Assembly: GCA_021809425.1 (NCBI GenBank)
Contig: JAKBAA010000008.1
Span: 1-58,341, forward strand
DNA: 58,341 bases
DNA from: Actinomycetes bacterium
Lineage (GTDB): Bacteria; Actinomycetota; Acidimicrobiia; Acidimicrobiales; Bog-793
Direction of reading: 5' to 3'
Position 1 is the first letter of the stretch. Every line of letters begins with the position of its first letter. The position numbers and the translations under genes are program-made. Of the stretch, positions 45,299 through 56,305 are shown one piece after another. The notes below the pieces were generated by a model. The model was not told where the DNA came from. It did not search any database and was given only the letters and a program-made list of their open reading frames with translations.

Positions 45299-46230
45299 TG
45301 CCCTCCACCCCGCAAACCGGTCGTCACACGGGAATTGACCGGCACCGTCACCTGCCAGCGGGTTCGGCGCCCCGAGGGGCGGCCGGCGACCCGGTGGACG
45401 CGGCGGCCGCCCCCGGCCCGTCCCCGGTGCGCCGGCCGTTCGCCAACGACTTCGGTCTCGGGGAGGCCGCGTTCGGTCTGCTGGCCGGGATGGTGCTCGT
45501 GAGCATCGCCGCCGCCCTCGTGGCGGCAGTGCACCTTCCGAAGGGGCCGGGCGCCACGCTCGCCACCGACGGAGCCGGTCTCGCTGGATGGTGGCTGGGC
45601 TTCTTCGGCGGTGCCGTCGTGGCGACCCGCCGGCACGACTGGGCGAGGCGGGCGGCGGCCGCCAGCCCGGCGGCCACAGCCGTGGTGTCGCCGGCGGTCA
45701 CCGGGCGGCGGCCGCTGTGGGGCGCCTTGCGGGAGGACTACGGCCTGTCCCTCCGGCTGTGGCCGGACGTCCCGCTCGGCATCGCCGTGGGGGTGGCGTC
45801 CCAGTACCTCCTGGTGCCGGCGCTCGAGCTGCCGCTCGTGCCGTTCGTCCCGCACCTGTTCCACCGGCTGGGCCACCCGGCCGAGACGATCGTCGGCCAG
45901 ATCCACGGGCCGCTCCTCGTCGTGCTCGGCCTGCTCGTGTGTGTCGGCGCACCGGTCTTCGAGGAGCTCATGTTCCGGGGGCTCCTCCTCCGGTCGCTCG
46001 CCGGCCGCCTGGGCGTGCTCGGCCCGCGGCTCGGGCCGGCGGTGGCGGTCGTCCTCACCGGCATCGTGTTCGGCCTCGTGCACTTCGAGGCGCTCCAGCT
46101 GATCGCCCTCGCCGGCTTCGGCATGGTGCTGTGCGTGCTCGCCTGGCGTACCGGCCGGCTCGGGCCGGGGATCGTGGCGCACGCCTCGTTCAACGCCGTG
46201 AGCCTCGCCGTGATCGCCGCCCGCCACTAG
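45298..46230 (+). CDS. CPBP-family (CAAX-like) intramembrane metalloprotease
   Basis: 310 residues. About 45 variable residues are followed by several membrane helices (EAAFGLLAGMVLVSIAAALV; GWWLGFFGGAVVAT; PLGIAVGVASQYLLVPALEL; LLVVLGLLVCVGAPVF). The Abi/CPBP motifs are intact: APVFEELMFRGLLLRSLAG (EExxxR, motif 1), GIVFGLVHFEALQLIALAG (FxxxH, motif 2) and HASFNAVSL (motif 3). Family members cleave or modify membrane proteins, and bacterial ones have been tied to bacteriocin immunity and stress. GTG at 45427 would trim the variable N-terminus. Monocistronic, divergent from ftsH. Confidence 0.85.
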   Translation: MPSTPQTGRHTGIDRHRHLPAGSAPRGAAGDPVDAAAAPGPSPVRRPFANDFGLGEAAFGLLAGMVLVSIAAALVAAVHLPKGPGATLATDGAGLAGWWLGFFGGAVVATRRHDWARRAAAASPAATAVVSPAVTGRRPLWGALREDYGLSLRLWPDVPLGIAVGVASQYLLVPALELPLVPFVPHLFHRLGHPAETIVGQIHGPLLVVLGLLVCVGAPVFEELMFRGLLLRSLAGRLGVLGPRLGPAVAVVLTGIVFGLVHFEALQLIALAGFGMVLCVLAWRTGRLGPGIVAHASFNAVSLAVIAARH

Positions 46231-46289
46231 CCGGCCCGGGGCGGCCCGGCGCAAGGGGGCCCGGCACGAGGGGGCCGGGTCGTGCTGAG

Positions 46290-46295
46290 TAGGCT
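46290..46295 (+). promoter_or_regulatory. -10-like hexamer TAGGCT, leaderless type, for the phosphomannomutase operon
   Basis: TAGGCT ends 9 nt before the ATG at 46305; same spacing and hexamer as upstream of the SGNH gene. Confidence 0.5.
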
Positions 46296-46304
46296 CGAGC
46301 CACC

Positions 46305-47702
46305 ATGACCGAGCGCTCGCTGTCGAGGATCTTCAAGGCGTACGACGTCCGGGGGACGGTCCCGGACCAGCTCGACGCCCGGTCCGCCTACGCCATCGGG
46401 GTGGCCTTCGGACGGTTCGCCGCCGAGGACGGCGCCGAGCGGGTGCTCGTGGCGAGGGACATGCGGCCGTCGGGCGAGGAGCTCGGCCGGGGGCTCGTCG
46501 CCGGGCTCGCCTCGGTGGGCATGGCCGCCACCGATCTCGGGCTGGCGTCCACCGACCTGCTCTACTTCGCCTCGGGTCACCATGGCTCGCCCGGGGTGAT
46601 GCTGACGGCGTCCCACAACCCGAGCGGCTACAACGGGATGAAGTTCTGCCTCGCCGGTGCCCGGCCGGTCGGCCAGGAGAGCGGCCTCGTCCAGATCCTC
46701 GGGCTGGCCGAGCAGGCGCTCGCCGAGGCGCCCGACGGCGCGGCGCTCGAGGCGGCGCTGGCGGCCGCCGAGGCAGACCACGAGGACCTGCTCGCAGCGT
46801 TCGCCGCCCACGTTCGGGGGTTCGTCGACGTGGCGGCGCTGCGGCCGCTGCAGGTGGTCGCCGACACGGCCAACGGGATGGGCGGCCTGATCGCCCCGGC
46901 GGTGTTCGACGGGCTGCCCTTCGCGCTCGAGATCCTCTACGGCGACCTCGACGGGACGTTCCCCAACCACCCGGCCGACCCGATCCAGGTGGAGAACCTG
47001 GCCGACCTGCGCGCCCGCATCCTCGAGCGCCGGGCGGACGTCGGCCTCGCCTTCGACGGCGACGCCGACCGGGTGTTCCTCGTCGACGAGCGCGGCGAGC
47101 CGCTGTCGGGATCCACCACCACGGCGATGGTGGCGACCGCCATGCTCGAGCGCTTCCCCGGGGCGACGATCCTGCACAACTGCATCACGTCGAAGGCCGT
47201 CCCCGAGATCGTCCGCGAGCTGGGCGGGACGCCGGTGCGGACGAGGGTCGGGCACTCGTTCATCAAGCAGGTGATGGCCGAGACGGGGGCGCGCTTCGGC
47301 GGTGAGCACTCCGGTCACTACTACTTCCGCGACAACTTCCGGGCCGACTCGGGGATCATCGCGGCGCTCGTCGTGCTCGAGGTGCTGTCGCGCTCGGGCA
47401 CCACCCTGTCGGAGCTGCGGACCCGCTACGAGCGCTACGCCGACTCGGGCGAGCGCAACACCGAGGTGGCCGACCCGGCGTCGGTGATCGACGCCGTCGC
47501 CGCCCACTACGAGGCGGCGGGCGCCGCGACGGACCGCTTCGACGGCCTGACGGCCGACCTCGGCGAGTGGTGGTTCAACCTGCGGCCGTCGAACACCGAG
47601 CCACTGCTCCGCCTCAACGTCGAGGCGGCCGACCCGGCTGCCTGCGAGGCCCGTGTCGCCGAGGTGCTCGGGCTCGTCCACGAGCTCGGCGGAGGTCGCT
47701 GA
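46305..47702 (+). CDS. manB: Phosphomannomutase/phosphoglucomutase
   Basis: 465 residues. Alpha-D-phosphohexomutase superfamily: FKAYDVRGTVPDQL, phosphoserine loop VMLTASHNPSGYNGMKF, metal loop LAFDGDADRVFLVDE, sugar loop GEHSGHYYFRDNF and phosphate loop RPSNTEPLLRLNVEA. It interconverts mannose-6- and mannose-1-phosphate (or the glucose pair), the precursor for GDP-mannose in the glycan cluster. It begins an operon with a Trm112-like gene and a TobH-like gene, an order conserved in actinobacteria. Confidence 0.95.
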   Translation: MTERSLSRIFKAYDVRGTVPDQLDARSAYAIGVAFGRFAAEDGAERVLVARDMRPSGEELGRGLVAGLASVGMAATDLGLASTDLLYFASGHHGSPGVMLTASHNPSGYNGMKFCLAGARPVGQESGLVQILGLAEQALAEAPDGAALEAALAAAEADHEDLLAAFAAHVRGFVDVAALRPLQVVADTANGMGGLIAPAVFDGLPFALEILYGDLDGTFPNHPADPIQVENLADLRARILERRADVGLAFDGDADRVFLVDERGEPLSGSTTTAMVATAMLERFPGATILHNCITSKAVPEIVRELGGTPVRTRVGHSFIKQVMAETGARFGGEHSGHYYFRDNFRADSGIIAALVVLEVLSRSGTTLSELRTRYERYADSGERNTEVADPASVIDAVAAHYEAAGAATDRFDGLTADLGEWWFNLRPSNTEPLLRLNVEAADPAACEARVAEVLGLVHELGGGR

Positions 47703-47703
47703 G

Positions 47704-47946
47704 GTGCCCCTTGACCCGCTGCTCGTGGAGCTCCTCGTCTGCCCGGACGACCGCGGTCCGCTGTGGTACCGGGAGGAGGAGGACCTCCTGTACAACCCGC
47801 GCCTGCGGCGCGCCTACCCCATCCGGGACGGCATCCCGGTGCTCCTCGTGGACGAGGCGCGCCAGGTCGACGACGACGAGCACGCCCGGCTCGCCGCCGC
47901 CCATGCGCGCACGCCGCGCCCGACGGGTGGCGCGGGCGGGCGGTGA
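47704..47946 (+). CDS. Trm112/UPF0434-like small protein
   Basis: 80 residues: LVELLVCPDDRGPLWYREEEDLLYNPRL-type core (key residues LVCPxDxGPL and YNPRLRRAYPIRDGIPVLLVDEA). The YPIRDGIPVLL segment is the family signature. Typical members have a CPxC zinc knuckle; here the second Cys is Asp (CPDD), so zinc binding is doubtful. Trm112-like proteins activate methyltransferases in eukaryotes; the bacterial role is unclear. GTG start 1 bp after the phosphomannomutase stop; its stop overlaps the next gene as GTGA. Confidence 0.85.
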   Translation: MPLDPLLVELLVCPDDRGPLWYREEEDLLYNPRLRRAYPIRDGIPVLLVDEARQVDDDEHARLAAAHARTPRPTGGAGGR

Positions 47947-49049
47947 GCCGGACGCCGGCCACGGCATCGCCGGGCCCGGCCGGACAGGACGGCGGCGGCG
48001 GCGACGGCGTCGGGGCGGCCCTTGCCGGCGCAGCAGCACAGGTTGCGACCGCCGCCGACGAGGCGATGGCGTCGCTCGTCGCCTGCGAGCGACCGGCCAC
48101 GACGGCGCTCGTCGTCGCCTGCGCCCCGCGGGCGGCGGGAGCGGGTGGGTTGCTCGACGCGCTCGTCGCACCGGGCGCCCCGGTGCCGGTGACCCTCACC
48201 GGGCACCACCGGCTGCCGGCGCACGTCGGGCCCGGCACCGTGGTCGTGGCGGTCGGGCTCGGCCCGGCCGAGGCGGCCCTCGTCGAGCCGGTCGCCCTCG
48301 AGGGCGAGCGGCGCGGTGCCACGGTCGTTCGGGCCGGTGCCGGCGGCCAGCTCGAGCTGGGCCGGTCGGGGCTGTTCGCGGCGGCGGAGCCGTCGACGCC
48401 CCTCGCCCTGGCGCCGCTCGTCGAGCTGCTCCCCGGCCTGCTCGCCGTGGCCGGTTGGGCGGGGGCCCTCCCGGATCCCCGTGCCGTGCTCGACGAGATC
48501 GGGGGGGCCCTTTCCGCCTGTGCCCGGGCGCCCCTCGACCTGGGCCTCCCGGGCACGCTGGCGCGCCGGATCGGCCGTGCCATCCCCCTCGTCGAGGGTG
48601 CCGCCGGGGCCGGCGCCGTCGCGGCGGTCGCTTGGCGGCGCGCCTGGAACCTCGTCGCGAAGGCGCCGGCCATCGTCGCCGTGCAGCCGGCGGCCTCGGT
48701 CGGGGAGGTCGCCGGCTTCGGCCAGCACGGCGACGTCACCCGTCAGCTGGTCGTGCTCGTGTCGCTTCGCACGCCGGCCGACCATCCCGACGACCGGCGG
48801 CGCTCCGAGGTGTTCGCCGAGCTCGTCGGCGAGGCGCTCGTCGACGTCGTCCACGTGGACGCCGCGGCGCCGGGCGTGGCGGGATCGCTCGCCGAGCTGT
48901 GCTGGCTGGGCGTCGCCACCGCGTACGCTCGCGCCCGCCTGGAGGGGCTCGTCCCGGGGCCGGTGCCGGCGGTCGACGAGCTCGAGGAACGCCTGCGCCC
49001 AGCGCGCCCCTCCGGCCCAGCGCGCCCCTTTGGCACATCGCTCGCCTAG
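47943..49049 (+). CDS. TobH-like SIS-domain protein (phosphosugar isomerase-like)
   Basis: 368 residues. Divergent SIS-type fold: [79 protein letters not shown] and [19 protein letters not shown]. The C-terminal half fits the bifunctional phosphoglucose/phosphomannose isomerase family. Its place directly after manB and the Trm112-like gene matches mycobacterial Rv3256c (TobH). The isomerase residues are not all recognisable, so activity is uncertain. GTG overlaps the upstream gene; the tail is Pro/Arg-rich. Confidence 0.8.
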   Translation: MSRTPATASPGPAGQDGGGGDGVGAALAGAAAQVATAADEAMASLVACERPATTALVVACAPRAAGAGGLLDALVAPGAPVPVTLTGHHRLPAHVGPGTVVVAVGLGPAEAALVEPVALEGERRGATVVRAGAGGQLELGRSGLFAAAEPSTPLALAPLVELLPGLLAVAGWAGALPDPRAVLDEIGGALSACARAPLDLGLPGTLARRIGRAIPLVEGAAGAGAVAAVAWRRAWNLVAKAPAIVAVQPAASVGEVAGFGQHGDVTRQLVVLVSLRTPADHPDDRRRSEVFAELVGEALVDVVHVDAAAPGVAGSLAELCWLGVATAYARARLEGLVPGPVPAVDELEERLRPARPSGPARPFGTSLA

Positions 49050-49052
49050 GGT
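49047..49052 (+). promoter_or_regulatory. -10-like hexamer TAGGGT for ahcY
   Basis: TAGGGT begins on the TAG stop of the TobH-like gene, 46 nt before the ahcY ATG, leaving a leader with GAGGAGGAAG. Confidence 0.5.
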
Positions 49053-49098
49053 TGCACCTGGCCGCCCACCGCGCGTCCACGCAGGGCGAGGAGGAAGC

Positions 49099-50517
<1,419 letters not shown>

Positions 50518-50559
50518 GCCGCCCGGTCGGGGCGGCCGCCGCCGGCGACGGCTGCCGCC

Positions 50560-50611
50560 CCGGACCGGCGCCCCGGACTGGCGCCCCGGACTGGCGCCCC
50601 GGACTGGCGCC
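50560..50611. repeat. Tandem repeat, four 13-bp units
   Basis: Four consecutive copies of CCGGACTGGCGCC (first copy CCGGACCGGCGCC), just after ahcY and directly before the TACACT hexamer of the miaA leader. Confidence 0.95.
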
Positions 50612-50619
50612 CGGCCTTC

Positions 50620-50625
50620 TACACT
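50620..50625 (+). promoter_or_regulatory. -10-like hexamer TACACT for the miaA leader
   Basis: TACACT would start transcription near 50632, about 166 nt before the miaA GTG. No -35 is obvious in the repeats upstream. Confidence 0.5.
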
Positions 50626-50631
50626 GGGCGC

Positions 50632-50797
50632 CGGACGGGCTGCGGGCGGGTCTGTGGTTGAAAGTCGACGCCAGCCGCAGGCAAAACGACCCACGTAAGG
50701 CAACCCGTGGTTGCTGAGCACGGTGCGGTTTAGAGGTAAGCCCCGCCCGCCGGGGTGCCGGTGGTCGGCACCGGGCGGAGAGGAGAGGAAGCGTCCC
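50632..50797 (+). ncRNA. Candidate structured 5' leader (possible cis-regulatory RNA) of miaA
   Basis: About 166 nt without a convincing ORF and with base composition visibly less GC-extreme than its surroundings. Structure read by eye: GTCG/CGAC (50664-50667 with 50687-50690) enclosing a GCC/GGC hairpin; GCAACC-CGT-GGTTGC (50700-50714); the alternative CCACG/CGTGG (50691-50695 with 50706-50710), which shares bases with it; CCCCG/CGGGG (50741-50755); and GGTGCCG/CGGCACC (50754-50772), which competes with that stem. AGGAGAGGAA then precedes the miaA GTG. Alternating stems ahead of a ribosome site suggest a switch. It does not match SAM, SAH, TPP, cobalamin, c-di-GMP or ZTP riboswitch cores as I know them. 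Existence and boundaries are inferred. Confidence 0.4.
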
Positions 50798-51895
50798 GTG
50801 ACGACGGTGCCGGGCCGGGGTGACCCGGTCGCCACCGCCGGGGGCGTCAGCCTCCCAGCGGGCGAGTGTGGGGCCGAAGACCAGGTCAGCCGCCCCGGCC
50901 CGTCCGAGCCGATGGTCGGCCTCCCGGCGGGCCCGGTCCACCTGGCGCTGGTCGGCGCAACAGCGACCGGCAAGACCAGCCTTGCCGTCGCGCTGGCCCG
51001 CCGGCGGGGGGACTTAGAGCTCGTCTCGGCCGATGCCATCGCCGTGTACCGCGGTCTCGACGTCGGCGCGGCCAAGCCGACGCCGTCCGAGCGGGCGGGG
51101 CTGGCCTGGCACCTGCTCGACCTCGTGGAGCCGGGCGAGGAGTTCTCGGTGGCTGCGTTCCAGCAGGCGGCCAGGGCGGCGCTGGCGGCGATCGAGGGGA
51201 GGGGGCATCGCGCCGTGCTCGTCGGTGGCAGCGGTCTCTACCACCGGGCGGTCGTCGACGAGCTGGCGCTGCCGGGGCGCTACCCGGAGACGGCCGCAGC
51301 GCTCGAGACCGAGGCGGCGGAACCGGGTGGCCCGGAGCGACTCCACCGGCGACTGGCCGAGCTCGACCCGCTGGCGGCCGCCCGGATCGAGCCGGGGAAC
51401 GCACGCCGGACGGTGCGGGCGCTCGAGGTGGTCCTCGGGAGCGGCCGGGCCTTCAGCGAGCACGGCCCCGGGCTCGAGCACTACGGCGCCAGCCGGTTCC
51501 TCCAGGTCGGCCTCCGGGAGCCGCGCGGCGAGCTGGCAGGGCGGATCGTCGCACGGCTCGACGCGCAGCTGGCGTCAGGGTTCCTCGACGAGGTGCGCGC
51601 CTGGCGGGATGCCGGCGCCGTGTCCCGCACGGCGGCGCGGGCGCTCGGCTATGCCGAGCTGACCGCCGTGCTCGACGGGAGCGTTAGCCTGGAGGAAGCC
51701 CGCCAGCGCCTGGTGGGGCGTACCCGCTCGTTCGCCCGGCGCCAGGAGGCATGGTTCCGACGCGACCCGCGCGTCCACTGGCTCGACGCCGACGGTGACG
51801 ACCGGCTCGGCGCGCTGGAGGCGCTGCTGGCGGCGTGCCGCTTCCCGCCTCCGCCGGTCGGGACGCAGGCGAGCGGGGACGACGTGGGAGGATGA
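50798..51895 (+). CDS. miaA: tRNA dimethylallyltransferase
   Basis: 365 residues from GTG 50798. The core starts at about residue 42: VHLALVGATATGKTSLAVAL (P-loop), LVSADAIAVYRGLDVGAAKP (usually SADSMQVYRGMD), LVEPGEEFSVAAFQ, VLVGGSGLYHRAVVDEL and RRTVRALEVVLGSG. MiaA adds a dimethylallyl group to A37 of tRNAs that read UNN codons. GTG 50798 is chosen for the AGGAGAGGAA just upstream; ATG 50912 is the alternative without a ribosome site. The extra N-terminal 38 residues are unconserved. It heads the miaA-dapF-hflX-dapC run, an order familiar from actinobacteria. Confidence 0.93.
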   Translation: MTTVPGRGDPVATAGGVSLPAGECGAEDQVSRPGPSEPMVGLPAGPVHLALVGATATGKTSLAVALARRRGDLELVSADAIAVYRGLDVGAAKPTPSERAGLAWHLLDLVEPGEEFSVAAFQQAARAALAAIEGRGHRAVLVGGSGLYHRAVVDELALPGRYPETAAALETEAAEPGGPERLHRRLAELDPLAAARIEPGNARRTVRALEVVLGSGRAFSEHGPGLEHYGASRFLQVGLREPRGELAGRIVARLDAQLASGFLDEVRAWRDAGAVSRTAARALGYAELTAVLDGSVSLEEARQRLVGRTRSFARRQEAWFRRDPRVHWLDADGDDRLGALEALLAACRFPPPPVGTQASGDDVGG

Positions 51896-51899
51896 GCAG

Positions 51900-52769
51900 G
51901 TGCCGGCGCTGACGCTGTCGAAGTACCACGGGCTCGGCAACGACTTCCTCGTCCTTGTCGACCCGGACGGCACGGTCGGGCTCGAGCGTGGCGACGTGGC
52001 CGCGCTCTGCGAGCGGCACCGGGGTGTCGGTGCCGACGGCGTCCTGCGGCTCTCGGCGCCGGCCGGCGGCGGCGACCTGCGGATGGAGCTCCGCAACGCC
52101 GACGGCGGTGCGGCGGAGACGAGCGGCAACGGGCTCCGCTGCGCCGTGCTCGCCGCCGCCCACGCCGGGCTGCTCCCGGCCGGGGCGTTCGACGGGTCGA
52201 CCGTCACGGTCGAGACCGGCGCCGGCCCGGTGGCCGCCCGCCTGCTCGGCGCCGGTCGGCCCGGGGCGCTCGCTTCGGTGGCAGTCGCCATGGGTGCGGC
52301 CACGGTGGACCCGGACCCGCCGTCGCTGCCACCGTCGCTCGTGGACGGGGTGGCGGCGCGGAGGGTCGACGTGGGCAATCCCCACCTCGTCCTGCTCGTC
52401 GACGACCTGGCGGCCGTCGATCTCGGCCTCGTCGGGCCGGCGCTCGAGGCGTCGGTGCCCGGTGGGTGCAACGTCGAGGTCGTCCGGCCCCTCCCGGGCG
52501 ACGGCGGGCTGCAGATGAAGGTGTGGGAGCGCGGGGTCGGCCTCACCGAGGCCTGCGGCAGCGGCAGCTGCGCCGCCGCTGCGACGGCGCGCCTGCTCGG
52601 GCGGGCAGGCGAGCGCGTCGTCGTCGCCAACCCGGGCGGCGAGCTGCTCGTCGAGCTGGCCGGCTCGCCGTCGCGCCCGTCGGTGACCCTCACCGGCCCG
52701 GCCTGCCGTATCGGGACGGTCTCGGTCGACCTCGACGACCTGCGCCTCGGGGGGCGCCTGCCTGCATGA
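51900..52769 (+). CDS. dapF: Diaminopimelate epimerase
   Basis: 289 residues. Motifs: LSKYHGLGNDFLVLVD at the N-terminus, RHRGVGADGVLRL, ETSGNGLRCAVLAAA (first catalytic Cys, about residue 80), VGNPHLVLLVDD and GLTEACGSGSCAAAATARL (second catalytic Cys). It interconverts LL- and meso-DAP for peptidoglycan and lysine. GTG at 51900 is 4 bp after the miaA stop with GGGAGG about 8 nt upstream. The stop overlaps hflX as ATGA. Confidence 0.95.
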   Translation: MPALTLSKYHGLGNDFLVLVDPDGTVGLERGDVAALCERHRGVGADGVLRLSAPAGGGDLRMELRNADGGAAETSGNGLRCAVLAAAHAGLLPAGAFDGSTVTVETGAGPVAARLLGAGRPGALASVAVAMGAATVDPDPPSLPPSLVDGVAARRVDVGNPHLVLLVDDLAAVDLGLVGPALEASVPGGCNVEVVRPLPGDGGLQMKVWERGVGLTEACGSGSCAAAATARLLGRAGERVVVANPGGELLVELAGSPSRPSVTLTGPACRIGTVSVDLDDLRLGGRLPA

Positions 52770-54178
52770 CGCTCATCGAACGGAGCATCCGCGAGCGCAT
52801 CGTGCTCGTCGGTGTGGTCAGCTGGCCGAGAACGAGTGACGAGGTCGAGGCGAGCCTCGACGAGCTGTCCCTGCTCATCGACACGGCCGGCGCCGACGAG
52901 GCGGCCCGCATCGTGCAGAGCCGCGACCACCCCGATCCGGCGACCTACCTCGGACGGGGCAAGGCCGAGGAGCTGCACCGCCTGTGCGAGGAGGTCGACG
53001 CCGACACCGTCGTGTTCGACGAGGAGCTGTCGCCGGCCCAGCAGCGCAACCTGGAGCAGATCCTCGGGCGGACCGCCATCGACCGGACGGCGGTGATCCT
53101 CGACATCTTCGCCCAGAACGCCCGCTCGGAGGAGGGGCGCGCCCAGGTGGAGCTGGCGCTGCTCCGCTACCGCCTGCCCCGCCTCCGCGGCCGCGGCACC
53201 GCCCTCTCCCGGCAGGCCGGCGGCATCGGCACCCGGGGGCCCGGCGAGACCCAGCTCGAGGTCGACCGGCGGCGGATCCTCCGCCGGATCAGCCGCCTCG
53301 AGGACGAGCTGCGCGCCCTCGAGGCCACCCGGCACACCCAGCGCCGCCAGCGGCGGCGGGGGGCGCTGCGGACCGTGTCGCTCGTCGGCTACACGAACGC
53401 CGGCAAGTCGACCATCCTCAACGCCCTCACCGATGCCGACGTGCTCGTCGAGAACCGGCTGTTCGCCACGCTCGACCCGCGCACCCGCCGCCTCGAGCTC
53501 CCCGGCGGCGAGCCGGTGCTGTGCTCGGACACGGTCGGCTTCGTGCGCAAGCTCCCGCACCAGCTGGTGGAGTCGTTCCACTCCACCCTCGAGGTGGTGG
53601 CCGACGCCGACCTGCTCGTCCACGTGGTCGACGCCGCCGCGCGGGACCCGGGCGGTGCCATCGAAGCGGTGCGCACGGTGCTCGGCGAGATCGGCGCCGG
53701 CGGGGTGCCCGAGCTGTACTGCTGCAACAAGGCCGACCTCGCCCGCGACGCCGCCGTGTCGCTCGTCGCCCGCTACGGCGGCGTGGCCTGCTCGGGGCGC
53801 ACCGGGGAGGGCATGGACGCGCTCCTCGAGGCCATCGCCGAGGCGCTGCGCGCGAGCGACCAGACCGTCGAGCTCGCCGTCCCGTACGAGCGTGGCGACG
53901 TCCTCGCTGCGCTCCACCGGGCCGGAGAGGTGCTGGAGCAGCACGACGCCGGCGGCGCCCTCGAGGTGCGCGCCCGCCTCGACGATGCCGCCCGGCGCCG
54001 GTTCGCCCAGTTCGCCCGCACCCCGCCCCGCCCGGCCCGCAACGCGGACGGCGCCGGCCGGGCGCCGGCCGGGGAGACCCCGGGGGGGTCGGAACGCGGC
54101 CCGGCGGCATCGCCGCCGGGCGCGCCGGGTGCGGTTACCGACGGGCCACGACGTGACGGGAGGCAGGGGCAGGGATGA
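52766..54178 (+). CDS. hflX: GTPase HflX
   Basis: 470 residues. The N-terminal HflX domain (LDELSLLIDTAGADEAARIV; TYLGRGKAEEL; VVFDEELSPAQQRNLEQIL; RTAVILDIFAQNARSEEG; GPGETQLEVDRR) is followed by the G domain: SLVGYTNAGKSTILNAL (G1), LFATLDPRTRRLEL (G2), CSDTVGFVRKLPHQLVESF (G3) and CCNKADLARD (G4). HflX splits stalled or hibernating 70S ribosomes. The C-terminal 55 residues are Gly/Pro/Ala/Arg-rich and lack known function. ATG overlaps dapF; the stop overlaps dapC, both as ATGA. Confidence 0.96.
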   Translation: MTLIERSIRERIVLVGVVSWPRTSDEVEASLDELSLLIDTAGADEAARIVQSRDHPDPATYLGRGKAEELHRLCEEVDADTVVFDEELSPAQQRNLEQILGRTAIDRTAVILDIFAQNARSEEGRAQVELALLRYRLPRLRGRGTALSRQAGGIGTRGPGETQLEVDRRRILRRISRLEDELRALEATRHTQRRQRRRGALRTVSLVGYTNAGKSTILNALTDADVLVENRLFATLDPRTRRLELPGGEPVLCSDTVGFVRKLPHQLVESFHSTLEVVADADLLVHVVDAAARDPGGAIEAVRTVLGEIGAGGVPELYCCNKADLARDAAVSLVARYGGVACSGRTGEGMDALLEAIAEALRASDQTVELAVPYERGDVLAALHRAGEVLEQHDAGGALEVRARLDDAARRRFAQFARTPPRPARNADGAGRAPAGETPGGSERGPAASPPGAPGAVTDGPRRDGRQGQG

Positions 54179-55410
54179 GCGGTGGCGACCGGGGTGGCTT
54201 CGTGCCGCCCACCTATCCCTTCGACCTCCTCGTGCCGCTCGCCGAGCTGGCCGCCGGTCACCCTGGCGGGCTCGTCGACCTGTCCGTCGGCACGCCCGTC
54301 GACCCGCCGCCGCCGGCCGTCCTCGCCGCCCTCGCCGGCTCCGGAGCCGAGCGCGGCTACCCGTCGGGGGTGGGCAGCCCACAGCTCCTCGGGGCGTGCC
54401 GCGCCTACCTCGAGCGACGCTTCGGCGTCACGGTCGGCCCGCGCGGCGTTGCCGCCTGCATCGGCACGAAGGAGCTCGTGGCGGGCGTCCCGCACTGGCT
54501 CCGCCTGCGGGACCCGTCACGCTCGGTCGTCCTGTACCCGGAGATCTCCTACCCGACCTACGCCATGGGGGCGCTGCTCGCCGGCGCCCGGCCCGTCGCC
54601 GTGCCGGTGCGACCGGACGGCAGCCTCGACCTTTCGGCCATCGCCGAGGAGGACGCCGCGGCGGCGCTCTGTCTGTGGACGAACAGCCCCTCGAACCCGA
54701 CCGGGGCGCTCGACGACCTCGGCGCGGTCGCCGCCTGGGGACGCGCCCGCGCCGTCCCGGTGCTCTCCGACGAGTGCTACACCGAGGCGACCTGGCAGGG
54801 GCCACCGCGCACGATCCTCGAGCACGGCAGCGACGGCGTCGTCGCTGTGCACTCGATCTCGAAGCGCTCCAACGCCGCCGGGCTGCGCTGCGGCTTCTAC
54901 GCCGGCGACGAGGAGCTCGTCCACTACCTCTCCGAGCTCCGCCGCCACGCCGGGTTCATGGTGCCCGGGCCGATCCAGGCGGCGGCAGCGGTGGCGCTTC
55001 GGGACGACGGGCACGTGGTCGCCCAGCGCGACCGGTACCTGCGCCGGCTGCGCCGTTTCGCCGACGTGCTCGCCCTCGTGGGCATCGACGCGCCGCTACC
55101 GGCCGGCGGCTTCTACCTGTGGGTGCCCGTCGCCGAGGTGCCGGCCGTCCTGCGCCCGGCGCTCGACGGGCTGCCGGCGTCGATGCCCGGGGCCGACGGC
55201 GCGCTCGGCCCCGCCTGGGCGGTGACCGCCGCCCTGGCCGCCGCAGGCGGCGTGCTCGTCAGCCCGGGCGACTTCTACGGCCCCGGGGGCGCCGGCCACG
55301 TCCGCGTGGCGATGGTGGCCCCCGACGACCGGCTCGAGGTCGTGGCCGACCGGCTCGCCGCCCTCCCCGGGTCCCTGCCGGCCGCGACGGCGGCCGGTCG
55401 CCGCCGCTGA
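54175..55410 (+). CDS. dapC: Succinyldiaminopimelate transaminase (class I/II aminotransferase)
   Basis: 411 residues. PLP fold type I: VDLSVGTPVDPPPPAV, GYPSGVGSPQLLGACR, CIGTKELVAGVPHWL, PEISYPTYAMGALLAG, TNSPSNPTGALDD, DECYTEATW and the PLP lysine in SISKRSNAAGLRCGFYAG. The C-terminus has PAGGFYLWVPV and GHVRVAMVAPDDRL. In the context of dapF, dapD and dapE it should convert N-succinyl-2-amino-6-ketopimelate to N-succinyl-LL-DAP with glutamate. ATG overlaps hflX; dapD begins 67 bp later. Confidence 0.92.
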   Translation: MSGGDRGGFVPPTYPFDLLVPLAELAAGHPGGLVDLSVGTPVDPPPPAVLAALAGSGAERGYPSGVGSPQLLGACRAYLERRFGVTVGPRGVAACIGTKELVAGVPHWLRLRDPSRSVVLYPEISYPTYAMGALLAGARPVAVPVRPDGSLDLSAIAEEDAAAALCLWTNSPSNPTGALDDLGAVAAWGRARAVPVLSDECYTEATWQGPPRTILEHGSDGVVAVHSISKRSNAAGLRCGFYAGDEELVHYLSELRRHAGFMVPGPIQAAAAVALRDDGHVVAQRDRYLRRLRRFADVLALVGIDAPLPAGGFYLWVPVAEVPAVLRPALDGLPASMPGADGALGPAWAVTAALAAAGGVLVSPGDFYGPGGAGHVRVAMVAPDDRLEVVADRLAALPGSLPAATAAGRRR

Positions 55411-55430
55411 GACCGGGCCGGCCGCTCGAT

Positions 55431-55436
55431 TAGCCT
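55431..55436 (+). promoter_or_regulatory. -10-like hexamer TAGCCT for dapD
   Basis: TAGCCT lies 41 nt before the dapD ATG in the 67-bp gap after dapC, with GGGGAGGGGAG in the leader. It may give dapD-dapE their own transcript. Confidence 0.45.
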
Positions 55437-55477
55437 GCTGCGACGCGCCGGCGCAGGGCGGGCCGGGGAGGGGAGAC

Positions 55478-56301
<824 letters not shown>

Positions 56302-56305
<4 letters not shown>

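Noticed and set aside
50711..50797. Extension of MiaA upstream to 50711
   Set aside because: It would translate the structured leader; the added residues are unconserved and a good ribosome site precedes GTG 50798.
50632..50797. Identification of the miaA leader as tmRNA, RNase P RNA, SRP RNA or a SAM/SAH riboswitch
   Set aside because: The hallmark cores of these RNAs (resume codon and LAA tag, P4 core, SRP tetraloop domain, SAH core) are not present.
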